Positions 25,372 to 35,281 of a DNA stretch of 64,000 nucleotides are shown piece after piece. Origin of the DNA: Mesorhizobium sp. M2A.F.Ca.ET.046.03.2.1. Its GTDB lineage: Bacteria > Pseudomonadota > Alphaproteobacteria > Rhizobiales > Rhizobiaceae. The notes under the pieces were generated by a model. It worked only from the letters and a program-made list of their open reading frames with translations, was not told where the DNA came from and ran no database searches. Positions within the stretch are counted from its first letter, which is position 1. Each line of letters opens with the position of its first letter. Where the stretch lies: positions 2,232,001 to 2,296,000 of the forward strand of contig NZ_CP034449.1 of the NCBI RefSeq assembly GCF_003952425.1. Direction: 5' to 3'. Made by a program: the position numbers and the translations under genes.

Positions 25372-26188
25372 GCCGCTGTTTTCCGTGCGCGGGCTGAAAG
25401 TGGCGCTGCTGGACATGACGCGCAAGCCATTGATCGGCCGAGCGCCGCTGGCCGAGATTCTGAAAGGGCTCGACTTCGATCTGCCCAGGGGATCGGTGAC
25501 CGGCATCGTCGGCGAGTCCGGCTCCGGCAAGTCGACGCTGGGGCGCGCGCTGGTCAGACTGCTCGAACCCAGCGCCGGCTCGATCGGCTTCGAGGGGCGC
25601 GACATCAGCCAACTTTCGGAGGCTGAGCTCAGGCCGCTGCGCCGCGACTTGCAGATGATCTTCCAGGACCCGATGTCGTCGCTCAATCCGCGCCACACGA
25701 TCTTCAACATCATCGCGGCGCCCTTGAGGCAGAACGGCCTCGGCGACCGGCTGAAGGAACGCGTCGCGGAAGCGCTGCAGCGCGTCGGCCTGCCGCAGAA
25801 TTTTGCCAGCCGCTACCGCCACGAATTGTCCGGAGGCCAGCGGCAGCGCGTCGGTATTGCACGGGCGCTCGCTCTCTCGCCGAAATTCGTGGTGGCCGAC
25901 GAGATCGTCTCCGGCCTTGACGTTTCGACGCAAGCGCAGATCCTGACGCTGCTGGAAAAGCTGGCGGCCGAGATGGGGCTGACGGTCGCTTTCATCAGCC
26001 ATGATCTGTCGGTGATCCGGCGGCTCTGCCAGCAGGTCGTCGTCATGCGCGAGGGAAGGATCGTCGAAGCCAGCGCCACCGACGCGCTGTTCGACAATCC
26101 CAAGGAGACCTACACGCGCGACCTGCTCGCCGCCATTCCGCTGCCGGAGATCGATCCGGACTGGCTGCGGCTCAAGGCGCCGGCATGA
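25364..26188 (+). CDS. ABC transporter ATP-binding protein, DppF-like
   Basis: Second ATPase subunit, 274 aa, overlapping the previous gene by 8 bp. Walker A GESGSGKST, signature LSGGQRQRVGIARAL, Walker B FVVADEIVSGLDVS (Ile-Val in place of the more usual Pro-Val after DE), H-loop FISHDLS. Completes a five-gene importer (SBP, two permeases, two ATPases) in the catabolic cluster. Confidence 0.92.
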   Translation: MAEPLFSVRGLKVALLDMTRKPLIGRAPLAEILKGLDFDLPRGSVTGIVGESGSGKSTLGRALVRLLEPSAGSIGFEGRDISQLSEAELRPLRRDLQMIFQDPMSSLNPRHTIFNIIAAPLRQNGLGDRLKERVAEALQRVGLPQNFASRYRHELSGGQRQRVGIARALALSPKFVVADEIVSGLDVSTQAQILTLLEKLAAEMGLTVAFISHDLSVIRRLCQQVVVMREGRIVEASATDALFDNPKETYTRDLLAAIPLPEIDPDWLRLKAPA

Positions 26189-26268
26189 ATTGAGTTTTAA
26201 AATCCGCACGCCGACCAGCGGGCCTCGGATGTGCGCTAGGACAAGCAGGCTCGCCAATGGAGGGTGAC

Positions 26269-26868
26269 ATGAAATACGCAGTCCAGGCAGCGGTCCTCGC
26301 GGCCTCCTTGTCCGGCGCAATGGCAGCCGCATCGGCGGATACGATCCCCGGCATGCGCGGGCACGACCATACCGGCATCACCGTGCCCGACATGAAACAG
26401 GCCGTCGACTTCTTCACCGATGTCGTCGGCTGCAAGAAGGCGATGTCGTTCGGACCGTTTGCCGACGACAAAGGCACCTTCATGCAGGATCTGCTCGGCG
26501 TCGATCCGAAGGCGGTGATCGAGGAGATCACCATGGTGCGCTGCGGCACCGGGTCGAACATCGAATTGTTCAAATACACCGCGCCCGACCAGAAGGATTT
26601 GACGCCGAAGAACAGCGATATCGGCGGCTTCCACATCGCCTTCTATGTCGACGACGTCGCCGCCGCGAAGGCTTATCTCGACGGCAAGGGCGTGAAGACC
26701 AGACTGGGACCGCTGCCGGTGAAGGAAGGCCCCGCGGCCGGCCAGACCATCCTCTATTTCCAGGCGCCCTGGGGCCTGCAGCTGGAAGCGATCAGCTACC
26801 CGCAGGGCATGGCCTATGAGAAGGGGGCGGAGACCGTGTTGTGGAGCCCCAAGGATCCGAGCAAATGA
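26269..26868 (+). CDS. VOC/glyoxalase-fold protein with signal peptide
   Basis: Protein of 199 aa. Residues 1-24 (MKYAVQAAVLAASLSGAMAAASAD) are a clear signal peptide, followed by a vicinal-oxygen-chelate domain (GHDHTGITVPDMKQAVDFFTD, then HIAFYVDDVAAAKAYLDGKG and a metal-ligand-like LQLEAIS near 180). VOC enzymes are usually cytoplasmic; export points to a periplasmic dioxygenase, isomerase or ligand-binding role. ATG at 26269 with GGAGGG upstream. It lies between the importer and the monooxygenase/reductase gene and may act on the substrate before uptake. Confidence 0.8.
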   Translation: MKYAVQAAVLAASLSGAMAAASADTIPGMRGHDHTGITVPDMKQAVDFFTDVVGCKKAMSFGPFADDKGTFMQDLLGVDPKAVIEEITMVRCGTGSNIELFKYTAPDQKDLTPKNSDIGGFHIAFYVDDVAAAKAYLDGKGVKTRLGPLPVKEGPAAGQTILYFQAPWGLQLEAISYPQGMAYEKGAETVLWSPKDPSK

Positions 26869-26897
26869 CCTCAACCGCCCGCGCCCAAACCATGGTT

Positions 26898-26928
26898 CAA
26901 TTATAAAACTTTAAGCTTGAAATAATTG
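26898..26928. promoter_or_regulatory. shared palindromic operator, site b
   Basis: CTTTAAGCTTGAAA at 26909-26922 matches YTTYAAGCWTRAAR. It is nested in a larger inverted repeat, CAATTAT (26898) to ATAATTG (ends 26928). About 140 bp upstream of the monooxygenase/reductase gene, the first gene of a six-gene operon. Site a also has CAATTAT on its left side. Confidence 0.7.
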
Positions 26929-27064
26929 GCCCCTGGCGCAATACTGACAGCCGGAACCGCTGGTCCCATCCGGCGGTTCCGGACATCTTATAGAGTTCAC
27001 GCAATTCCGGACGGAAAACCGCTACGCACTTTTCCTGGAATTGCTCTAGAGGAGATCGCAAGAC

Positions 27065-29359
27065 ATGAAGGTTGCGGTTCTCGGCGGCGGACCGGCCGGC
27101 CTCTACTTTGCCATCTCGCTGAAGCTGCGCGATGCCGCGCATGAGGTGACGGTCTATGAGCGCAACCGCCCGGACGACACGTTCGGGTGGGGCGTGGTGC
27201 TGTCGGCGGAGACGCTGGAGAACCTGACCAGGAACGACCCGGTCAGCGCCGTCTGGATCAAGAAACATTTCGCCTATTGGGACGACATCGCGGTGATCCA
27301 TGACGGCGTGCGCACCGTTTCCTCCGGCCACGGCTTCTGCGGCATCGGCCGCAAGCGGCTGCTGATCCTCCTGCAGCGCCGCGCTCGTGAGCTCGGCATC
27401 AAGCTGCAGTTCGAGACCGAGATTTCCGATCCCCGGCCCTTCATGGAAACGCATGACCTGGTGGTTGCTTCGGATGGGCTGAACTCCAAATCCCGCGCCA
27501 CTTTCGCCGATGTGTTCAAGCCTGACGTCGACACACGCAAATGCAAGTTCGTGTGGCTGGGCACGACGCAGAAATTCGACGATGCCTTCACCTTCATCTT
27601 CGAGAAGACGGAGCATGGCTGGGTGTGGGCGCATGCCTACCAGTTCGACAGCGAGACCGCGACCTTCATCGTCGAATGTAGCGAGCAGACCTGGAACGCC
27701 TTCGGCTTCGGCCAGATGACGCAGCAGGAATCGATCGCGGCCTGCAAACGCATTTTTGCAAAGCATCTCGGCGGCCATCCGCTGATGACCAACGCCAACC
27801 ACATCCGTGGTTCGGCCTGGATCAATTTCCCGCGCGTGCTGTGCGAGCGCTGGTCTTACAGGAACCTGGCGCTGATGGGCGATGCAGCGGCGTCGGCGCA
27901 TTTCTCGATCGGCTCCGGCACCAAGCTGGCGCTGGAAAGCGCCGTGGCGCTGGCGGACTATGTCGAGTCCGAGCCGGACCTGGAAGCGGCCTTTCGCAAA
28001 TATGAGGATGCGCGGCGCACCGAAGTGCTCAAGCTGCAATCGGCGGCGCGCAACTCGCTCGAATGGTTCGAGGAAGTCGAACGATATCTCGGTTTGGATC
28101 CAGTTCAGTTCAACTATTCGCTGCTCACCCGCTCGCAGCGCATCAGCCACGAGAACCTTCGGATGCGCGACGCCGAATGGCTGGCGGGCGCCGAGGAATG
28201 GTTCCAGCGCAAGGCCGGCGCCGGCGGCAACATGCTGCGCCGCGCGCCGATGTTCGCGCCGTTCAAACTGCGCGACATGACGCTCGCCAACCGCATCGTT
28301 GTTTCGCCGATGGCGCAGTACAAGGCGGTCGACGGCTGCCCGACCGACTGGCATTTTGCTCACTATGCCGAGCGCGCCAAAGGTGGCGCCGGGCTGCTCT
28401 ATATCGAGATGACCTGCGTTAGCCCGGAAGGGCGCATCACGCCTGGATGCCCGGGCTTCTACAAGCCGGAGCATGAGGTCGCCTGGAAACGGCTGGTCGA
28501 TTTCGTCCATGCCGAAACGGAGGCCAAGATTTGCGCCCAGATCGGCCATTCCGGCGCCAAGGGCTCGACCCGCGTCGGCTGGGAAGGAACCGACGTGCCG
28601 TTGCCTTCCGGCAACTGGCCGGTGATGGCGCCGTCGGCCGTGGCATGGTCGCCGCAGAACCAGGTGCCGAAGGCGATGGACCGCGCCGACATGGACATGG
28701 TCCGCGACCAATTCGTCGCTTCGGCTCAGATGGCCGGGCGTTGCGGCTTCGACATGCTGGAGATCCATGCCGCGCATGGCTATCTGCTGTCGGCCTTCAT
28801 CACGCCGCTGACCAATCGGCGCACCGACGAGTATGGCGGCTCGCTGGAAAACCGCATGCGCTATCCGCTGGAGATCTTCCGCGCGGTGCGCGCGGTGTGG
28901 CCGTCGGAAAAACCGATCTCGATGCGCATCTCGGCCAATGACTGGGTCGGCATCGAAGGCGTGACGCCGGCGGACGCCGTCGAGATCGCAAAGCTGCTGC
29001 GTGAAGCCGGCGTCGATCTCTGCGACGTCTCGGCCGGACAGACGTCCATCGCCGCCAAGCCGGTCTATGGCCGCATGTTCCAGACGCCGTTCTCCGACCG
29101 CATCCGCAACGAGGTAGGCATGGCGACGATGGCGGTCGGCAACATTTACGAGCCGGACCATGCCAACTCGATCCTGATGGCCGGCCGCGCCGATCTTGTG
29201 GCGCTGGCAAGGCCGCATCTTGCCGATCCCTACTGGACGCTGCATGCGGCGGTGACGCTCGGCGACCGCGGCGTCAAATGGCCCGATCCCTATCTGCCGG
29301 GACGCGACCAGATCTACCGGCTGGCGGAGCGCGAAGCGGCAGCGGGGCTGAAGGTATGA
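27065..29359 (+). CDS. FAD monooxygenase / old-yellow-enzyme fusion, 2-aminobenzoyl-CoA monooxygenase/reductase type
   Basis: Fusion of 764 aa. Residues 1 to about 385 are a PHBH-type FAD monooxygenase ([15 protein letters not shown], then [21 protein letters not shown]). From about 390 there is an old-yellow-enzyme NADH:flavin domain ([20 protein letters not shown], then [19 protein letters not shown]). This exact fusion is the 2-aminobenzoyl-CoA (anthraniloyl-CoA) monooxygenase/reductase family, annotated also as salicylyl-CoA 5-hydroxylase/oxidoreductase. It hydroxylates and then reduces the ring, removing aromaticity so that beta-oxidation-like enzymes can follow; such enzymes are encoded next. 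No CoA ligase for anthranilate is visible in the cluster. First gene of its operon, behind operator site b. Confidence 0.9.
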   Translation: MKVAVLGGGPAGLYFAISLKLRDAAHEVTVYERNRPDDTFGWGVVLSAETLENLTRNDPVSAVWIKKHFAYWDDIAVIHDGVRTVSSGHGFCGIGRKRLLILLQRRARELGIKLQFETEISDPRPFMETHDLVVASDGLNSKSRATFADVFKPDVDTRKCKFVWLGTTQKFDDAFTFIFEKTEHGWVWAHAYQFDSETATFIVECSEQTWNAFGFGQMTQQESIAACKRIFAKHLGGHPLMTNANHIRGSAWINFPRVLCERWSYRNLALMGDAAASAHFSIGSGTKLALESAVALADYVESEPDLEAAFRKYEDARRTEVLKLQSAARNSLEWFEEVERYLGLDPVQFNYSLLTRSQRISHENLRMRDAEWLAGAEEWFQRKAGAGGNMLRRAPMFAPFKLRDMTLANRIVVSPMAQYKAVDGCPTDWHFAHYAERAKGGAGLLYIEMTCVSPEGRITPGCPGFYKPEHEVAWKRLVDFVHAETEAKICAQIGHSGAKGSTRVGWEGTDVPLPSGNWPVMAPSAVAWSPQNQVPKAMDRADMDMVRDQFVASAQMAGRCGFDMLEIHAAHGYLLSAFITPLTNRRTDEYGGSLENRMRYPLEIFRAVRAVWPSEKPISMRISANDWVGIEGVTPADAVEIAKLLREAGVDLCDVSAGQTSIAAKPVYGRMFQTPFSDRIRNEVGMATMAVGNIYEPDHANSILMAGRADLVALARPHLADPYWTLHAAVTLGDRGVKWPDPYLPGRDQIYRLAEREAAAGLKV

Positions 29360-30129
29360 GCGCCGCGCGGGCAATCGAGGGCAAGCACGCGCTGGTCACC
29401 GGCGGCGGCTCCGGCGTCGGCAAAGCCATCGCGCTGGCGCTGGCGGAAGCCGGTGTGGCGGTTACCATCTGCGGCCGGCGCGAAGCGGCGCTGGCCGATG
29501 TTTCGAAGGGAAGCGACCGCATCTTCGCCATCGTGGCGGATGTCACGAATGAAGCCGAGATGACGGCCCTCCACGAGAAGGCGCAAGCCACGCGCGGACC
29601 GTTCGACATCGTCGTCGCCAATGCGGGCATGGCCGGCAGCGCGCCGGCGCACAAGACGTCTTTGGCCGGCTGGCAGCGCACGCTCGACGTCAACCTCACT
29701 GGCGCCTTCCTGACGGTCAAGCCGGCGCTGGCCGGCATGCTCGCGCGGAAGGCAGGCCGTATCGTCTTCGTCGCCTCGACCGCCGGGCTGAAAGGCTATG
29801 CCTATGTCGCGCCCTATGTGGCCGCCAAGCATGGCGTCGTCGGGCTGATGCGCGCCTTGGCCGCCGAGACCGCCAAGTCGGGCATGACGGTCAACGCCGT
29901 CTGTCCCGGTTTTGTCGAAACCGACATGCTGGAAGAATCCGTCCAACGCATCGTCGAAAAGACCGGGCGGTCGGCAGCGGAAGCAAGGCAGAGCCTGTCG
30001 GCGACGAACCCGCAGGGACGCTTCATCCAGCCGGACGAGGTCGCAGACACGGTGCTGTGGCTGTGCAGCGATGCGGCGCGATCGATCACCGGACAGGCAA
30101 TCTCCATTTCCGGAGGCGAGACATGGTAG
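29356..30129 (+). CDS. short-chain dehydrogenase/reductase (SDR)
   Basis: NAD(P)-dependent oxidoreductase of 257 aa with [12 protein letters not shown] cofactor motif, NAG in [10 protein letters not shown], and the catalytic Ser-Tyr-Lys set ([20 protein letters not shown]). The C-terminal [19 protein letters not shown] is typical of beta-ketoacyl- or hydroxyacyl-type SDRs. The ATG overlaps the upstream stop (ATGA). In this operon it probably oxidises a 3-hydroxyacyl-CoA or a ring alcohol formed after dearomatisation. Confidence 0.9.
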   Translation: MSAARAIEGKHALVTGGGSGVGKAIALALAEAGVAVTICGRREAALADVSKGSDRIFAIVADVTNEAEMTALHEKAQATRGPFDIVVANAGMAGSAPAHKTSLAGWQRTLDVNLTGAFLTVKPALAGMLARKAGRIVFVASTAGLKGYAYVAPYVAAKHGVVGLMRALAAETAKSGMTVNAVCPGFVETDMLEESVQRIVEKTGRSAAEARQSLSATNPQGRFIQPDEVADTVLWLCSDAARSITGQAISISGGETW

Positions 30130-30587
30130 CGGGACCGACCTCCACCGGGCCGGGCAAGGAGAGGCTGCGGTTGTGGATCCGACTGCTGCGCGCCTCGCGC
30201 ACCATCGAGGCGGAGCTGCGCGAACGGCTGAAGAAGGAATTCGACACCACGCTGCCGCGCTTCGACGTGATGGCGGCGCTCTATCGCGTGCCGGAAGGGA
30301 TGCTGATGAGCGACCTGTCGCGCTTCCTTCTGGTCTCGAACGGCAATGTGACGGGCATCGTCGACCGGCTGGTTTCGGAAGGGCTGGTGACGCGCGCGCG
30401 CCGCAACGGCGACCGCCGCACCTCGATGGTGCGGCTGACCGAGGAAGGCAGCAAAGCTTTCGCGAGGATCGCGGCCGTGCATGAGGGCTGGGTCGGCGAG
30501 CTGCTCGGCGATGTCAGCGAGGAAGAAGCGAAGCGGCTCACCGGAATGCTGAAATCGTTTCGCAGCAATTGGGAGGGACGCGAATGA
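30123..30587 (+). CDS. MarR family transcriptional regulator 2
   Basis: Regulator of 154 aa: [20 protein letters not shown], recognition helix in [19 protein letters not shown], and wing [19 protein letters not shown]. It overlaps the SDR stop by 7 bp and the next gene by 4 bp, so it is co-expressed with the enzymes. MarR proteins inside catabolic operons are commonly repressors that respond to an aromatic CoA thioester or free acid. Second candidate for binding the YTTYAAGCWTRAAR palindromes. Confidence 0.9.
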   Translation: MVAGPTSTGPGKERLRLWIRLLRASRTIEAELRERLKKEFDTTLPRFDVMAALYRVPEGMLMSDLSRFLLVSNGNVTGIVDRLVSEGLVTRARRNGDRRTSMVRLTEEGSKAFARIAAVHEGWVGELLGDVSEEEAKRLTGMLKSFRSNWEGRE

Positions 30588-31396
30588 GCGCCATGGCAAA
30601 GCTCAAGCCGAAGCATTTTCTCTGGGAGGTCGAACGCAAAGTCGCGAAAATCCGGCTCGACCGCCCTGAGCGCAAGAACCCGCTGACCTTCGACAGCTAT
30701 GCCGAGCTGCGCGACACGTTTCGCGACCTGGTCTATGCCGAGGATGTCGATGCGGTCGTGTTCCTGCCCAATGGCGGTAATTTCTGCTCGGGCGGCGATG
30801 TCCACGACATCATCGGACCGTTGATTAAGATGGACATGAAGCAGCTGCTGGCCTTCACGCGCATGACGGGCGATTTCGTCAAGGCGATGCTGAATTGCGG
30901 CAAACCCATCATCTCCGCCGTCGACGGCGTGGCTGTCGGCGCCGGCGCGATCATCGCCATGGCCTCGGACATCCGCATTGCGACGCCGGAGGCAAAGACC
31001 GCCTTCCTGTTCACCCGCGTCGGGCTCGCCGGCTGCGACATGGGCGCCTGCGCGATCCTGCCGCGCATCATCGGCCAGGGCCGCGCCGCCGAGCTGCTCT
31101 ACACCGGCCGCACCATGAGCGCCACCGAGGGCGAGCGCTGGGGATTCTACAACCGGCTGGTCGACGCGGCAGCGCTCGAAGCCGACGCGCTCGACATGGC
31201 GGCGCGCATCGTTTCCGGCCCGACCTTCGCGCATGGCATCACCAAGACGCAGCTCAACCAGGAATGGTCGATTGGCCTCGACCAGGCGATCGAGGCGGAA
31301 GCGCAAGCGCAGGCGATCTGCATGCAGACCGGCGATTTCGAGCGGGCCTACAAGGCGTTCGTGGCGAAGGAAAAGCCGGTGTTCGAGGGGAATTAG
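30584..31396 (+). CDS. enoyl-CoA hydratase/isomerase family protein
   Basis: Crotonase-fold protein of 270 aa: [17 protein letters not shown], oxyanion-hole segment [11 protein letters not shown], and [21 protein letters not shown]. The catalytic acid region reads [13 protein letters not shown], with Asp and Cys where canonical hydratases carry Glu, so it may catalyse isomerisation or ring hydrolysis instead. Start ATG at 30584 overlaps the MarR stop. It probably acts on the non-aromatic product of the monooxygenase/reductase. Confidence 0.88.
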   Translation: MSAMAKLKPKHFLWEVERKVAKIRLDRPERKNPLTFDSYAELRDTFRDLVYAEDVDAVVFLPNGGNFCSGGDVHDIIGPLIKMDMKQLLAFTRMTGDFVKAMLNCGKPIISAVDGVAVGAGAIIAMASDIRIATPEAKTAFLFTRVGLAGCDMGACAILPRIIGQGRAAELLYTGRTMSATEGERWGFYNRLVDAAALEADALDMAARIVSGPTFAHGITKTQLNQEWSIGLDQAIEAEAQAQAICMQTGDFERAYKAFVAKEKPVFEGN

Positions 31397-31430
31397 CGAT
31401 GGGTGCGTTATTGGCAACGCTGGCGGGACA

Positions 31431-31590
31431 GCGCCCCCCTCTGTCCTGCCGGACATCTCCCCCACTTGGGGGGAGATCAGCCGTCGCGTCCGCTTTCGCC
31501 AGTTTTCAACGTTGCAAGGATGGCGCCGGCGCCCGAGCTGCCAATCTCCCCCCTTGTGGGGGAGATGTCCGGCAGGACAGAGGGGGGCGC
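31431..31590. repeat. 160-bp palindromic repeat, family B copy 2
   Basis: Same arms and same total length as the element at 18096-18255 (begins GCGCCCCCCTCTGTCCTGCC, ends with its complement), with a different middle. It fills most of the 231-bp gap between the enoyl-CoA hydratase and acyl-CoA dehydrogenase genes of one operon. Confidence 0.9.
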
Positions 31591-31627
31591 CGTGGAGCTC
31601 GACGATTGAAGCACAGCGGAGGCACCT

Positions 31628-32776
<1,149 letters not shown>

Positions 32777-32811
32777 AACCTTTGCCAACCGCATCTGAAA
32801 TAGGGGGAGAC

Positions 32812-33207
32812 ATGCACACCATCCTGCAGCCTGAGGGCTGGGCCAAACCGGTCGGCTATGCCAATGGCGTGGCCGCGCGTGGCCGGCTTGTCTTTATCGG
32901 CGGCCAGGTCGGCTGGAACGCCGAGTGCAAATTCGAGACCGACGACTTCGTCGGCCAGGTGCGCCAGACGCTCGCCAACGTCGTCGCCGTGCTGGCCGAA
33001 GCCGGCGGCGAGCCGCGGCACATCACCTCGATGACCTGGTACTTCACCGACAAGGCCGAATATGTCGGCAACCTCAAAGGCATCGGCGAGGCCTATCGCG
33101 CCTTGATTGGCCGGCATTTTCCGGCGATGGCGGCCATGCAGGTGGTGGCGCTGGTCGAGGACCGCGCCAAGGTCGAGATCCAGGCGACCGCGGTCATACC
33201 TGACTGA
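32812..33207 (+). CDS. RidA/YjgF family protein
   Basis: Protein of 131 aa (start ATG at 32812 with GGGGGAGA upstream). It has the RidA fold with LVFIGGQVGWNAE and VVALVEDRAKVEIQATAVI. Canonical RidA has an Arg in the C-terminal CxExxAVA segment; here the corresponding stretch is VEIQATAV, so it may not be a classical enamine deaminase. RidA-like proteins in catabolic operons often act on imine or aminoacrylate intermediates, as RutC does in pyrimidine breakdown. Ends directly against the convergent LLM gene. Confidence 0.85.
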   Translation: MHTILQPEGWAKPVGYANGVAARGRLVFIGGQVGWNAECKFETDDFVGQVRQTLANVVAVLAEAGGEPRHITSMTWYFTDKAEYVGNLKGIGEAYRALIGRHFPAMAAMQVVALVEDRAKVEIQATAVIPD

Positions 33208-34299
33208 CTACTGACGCAGCCCGGCCTGCTTCAGGAGCGGCAGAACGCGATCGCAGAAATAGGGCAGCTCCTGCATGTAGTTGACGAAGGACAGCGCGAT
33301 GCCCTGATAGCCATGCGCGGCGATGGAAGCCATGTCGGCGGCGATCGTTTCAGGGGTGCCGATCAGCGGGTAGGTTCCGGCGCCGCCGGCGAAGCGCTGG
33401 CGGTAGCGGTCATAGGCGTGCTGGTCATGCGACTGCGAGAATTCCTTCTTGCCGGTCATATGCGCGTCGACCGCCTCGTGGTCGGCCATCGTGACGGCAT
33501 AGCGCGTGTAATAGGCCTGCGCCTCTTCCATCGTCGGGCGGCAGACGACATGCGCGACCGTATAGACGCCGACGTTGCGGCCGACCTTGTCGGCACGTTC
33601 GCTGATGTCGGTGACATGCTTGCCGGCATCACTCATCTCGGAGAAGGTCGTGAACAGATAATCGCATCGGGCGGCGGCGAAGTCGCGGCCGGGGCCTCCG
33701 AAAGCGGCATTCATGGTCACTGGACGCGGCACCTGCAGGCTGGCCGGCCGGCTCACCGCCTCCTTCAGGCGATAGTAGGCGCCCTCATAATCGAGCGGCT
33801 CGCTCGAAGCGTAAAGCCGCTCCAGGATCTCGATCCATTCGGCCGCCTGGTCGTACCCCTTCTCGACCAGCGGCGTGCCGAACATCCCGAATTCCTTCGG
33901 GTTCCAGCCGCAGACGATGTTGAGCCCCGCGCGGCCCTGGCTGATATGGTCGACGGTGGCAAGCGCCTTGGCGGCGTAGAGCGGGTGTACCAGCGGCACA
34001 TGCACCGTCATGAACAGGCCGATCTGCTCGGTCGCCGCGGCAAGGGCTGCCGCCCAGGTGAAGGTCTCGAAGGAGAATTCGCGCACCTTGTTGCGGCCGC
34101 CGAAGCCACGCCAGCGCGCGATCGGCAGCATGAACTCCAACCCGGCGCGGTCGGCGATCTGGGCCGCCGTCAGATTGTCCTGCCAGCTTGCCGTCCAGCG
34201 CTCCGGCACGTCGGTAATGGCAAGCCCGCCATCCGCATTGGTCGAGAAGACGCCAAGCTTCAGTCTGTTCGGGCCATGCAGGGGATGCGCTTTGATCAT
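33208..34299 (-). CDS. LLM class flavin-dependent monooxygenase, RutA/SsuD-like
   Basis: Luciferase-like monooxygenase of 363 aa. PIARWRGFGGRNKVREFSFE and IVCGWNPKEFGMFG resemble the RutA branch, members of which use FMNH2 and O2 to cleave ring amides or add oxygen. The ATG is taken at 34299; an in-frame extension to 34326 lacks a ribosome binding site. It is convergent with RidA (no gap) and divergent from the aldolase, sharing operator site c. A role in opening a cyclic amide such as an oxindole is possible but unproven. Confidence 0.85.
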   Translation of the reverse strand: MIKAHPLHGPNRLKLGVFSTNADGGLAITDVPERWTASWQDNLTAAQIADRAGLEFMLPIARWRGFGGRNKVREFSFETFTWAAALAAATEQIGLFMTVHVPLVHPLYAAKALATVDHISQGRAGLNIVCGWNPKEFGMFGTPLVEKGYDQAAEWIEILERLYASSEPLDYEGAYYRLKEAVSRPASLQVPRPVTMNAAFGGPGRDFAAARCDYLFTTFSEMSDAGKHVTDISERADKVGRNVGVYTVAHVVCRPTMEEAQAYYTRYAVTMADHEAVDAHMTGKKEFSQSHDQHAYDRYRQRFAGGAGTYPLIGTPETIAADMASIAAHGYQGIALSFVNYMQELPYFCDRVLPLLKQAGLRQ

Positions 34300-34346
34300 C
34301 TTGGAAACTCTCGGGCGGAACGCCACACGCTAGGCCGGCGTGAAAA

Positions 34347-34364
34347 TATTTCAAGCATGAAATA
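34347..34364. promoter_or_regulatory. shared palindromic operator, site c
   Basis: TATTTCA-AGCA-TGAAATA, a perfect 7-bp inverted repeat. The inner 14 bp (34349-34362, TTTCAAGCATGAAA) match YTTYAAGCWTRAAR. It lies midway in the divergent region between the LLM gene (start 34299) and the aldolase gene (start 34422), so it can control both. Confidence 0.7.
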
Positions 34365-34421
34365 GCTTCGCCTCGTCGTCGTTTGTGGATATGGATTGGG
34401 CAACATGAAAAGGGGATCGGC

Positions 34422-35183
34422 ATGAGCGAGTTCCGCCAGAAATGCATCAGCAGGACCAACCTCGTCGGGTCCTTTGCCGCCATTCCCCATCCGGTCGCCG
34501 TCGAGGTGATGGCATCGTCCGGCCTCGATTTCCTCTGCATCGACTGGGAACATGCGCAGATTTCGCGCGAGACGATCGAAGCCATGGTGCGGGCGGCCGA
34601 CGTGCATCGCGTGCCGGCCATGGTGCGCGTTCCCGGCCATGCGCCGGAGGCGATCCAGGCGGCGCTGGACAGCGGCGCGCAGGGCGTGCTCGTGCCGCGT
34701 GTCTCCACCGCAGAGCAGGCGGCGATGGCCGTCAAGGCCTCGCGCTATCCGCCGCTCGGCGAGCGCGGCGTCGGCCCCGGACGCGCCGCCGGCTATGGCT
34801 ATCGCATCCCCGAATATCTTGCCGTCGCCAATGGGCGGATCGTCGTCGCGGTCCAGGTCGAGACAGCGGAAGGTCTCGCCAGCATCGAGGCGATCGCGGC
34901 CGTCGACGGCATCGACCTGATCTTCGTCGGCGCGGGCGATCTCTCGGTGTCGATCGACGCAGTCGGGCCTGCCGGCACAGACAAGCTCAATGCGGCGATC
35001 AAGAGCATCATCGGCGCAGCGCTGGCACAGGGCAGGACCGCCGGCATATTCTGCGCCAGCCCGCAGAATGTCGGCCGATGGGGCGCCCTCGGCGCGAGCT
35101 TCTTCATGCTGGCCAGCGACACGATGTTTCTTGGCGCCGGCGCGGCGGCCAATTTTGCCGCGGCGCGCGACGAGCTGGCGTAA
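34422..35183 (+). CDS. HpcH/HpaI family aldolase
   Basis: Metal-dependent class II aldolase of 253 aa. Conserved blocks: FLCIDWEHAQIS, GVLVPRVSTAEQAAMAV, GPGRAAGYG, VQVETAEGLASI, and IFVGAGDLSVSI. Family members cleave 4-hydroxy-2-oxo acids to pyruvate plus an aldehyde. ATG at 34422 with an AAAGGGG-type site upstream. Divergent from the LLM gene. It could release pyruvate at the end of the pathway. Confidence 0.88.
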   Translation: MSEFRQKCISRTNLVGSFAAIPHPVAVEVMASSGLDFLCIDWEHAQISRETIEAMVRAADVHRVPAMVRVPGHAPEAIQAALDSGAQGVLVPRVSTAEQAAMAVKASRYPPLGERGVGPGRAAGYGYRIPEYLAVANGRIVVAVQVETAEGLASIEAIAAVDGIDLIFVGAGDLSVSIDAVGPAGTDKLNAAIKSIIGAALAQGRTAGIFCASPQNVGRWGALGASFFMLASDTMFLGAGAAANFAAARDELA

Positions 35184-35227
35184 AAGGGACGCGACCCGCA
35201 TCCGTTGGGCAGCAGGGGCGCCAAATT

Positions 35228-35241
35228 TTTTAAGCTTAAAA
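35228..35241. promoter_or_regulatory. shared palindromic operator, site d
   Basis: TTTTAAGCTTAAAA is a perfect 14-bp palindrome matching YTTYAAGCWTRAAR, 40 bp upstream of the aminotransferase start taken at 35282. It lies in the 98-bp gap after the aldolase gene, so the aminotransferase may have its own promoter. Confidence 0.7.
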
Positions 35242-35281
35242 CTTTTGCCTTGAAAAGCGCGGCACTTTGGATAGCATCCTG

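Noticed and set aside
26897..29374. 825-aa open frame on the minus strand opposite the monooxygenase/reductase gene
   Set aside because: Antisense shadow: low-complexity Arg/His composition, no motifs, while the plus strand encodes complete FAD monooxygenase and old-yellow-enzyme domains.
18096..31590. Insertion sequences at the palindromic repeats
   Set aside because: No transposase frame and no identifiable target-site duplication; the elements are only 120-195 bp.
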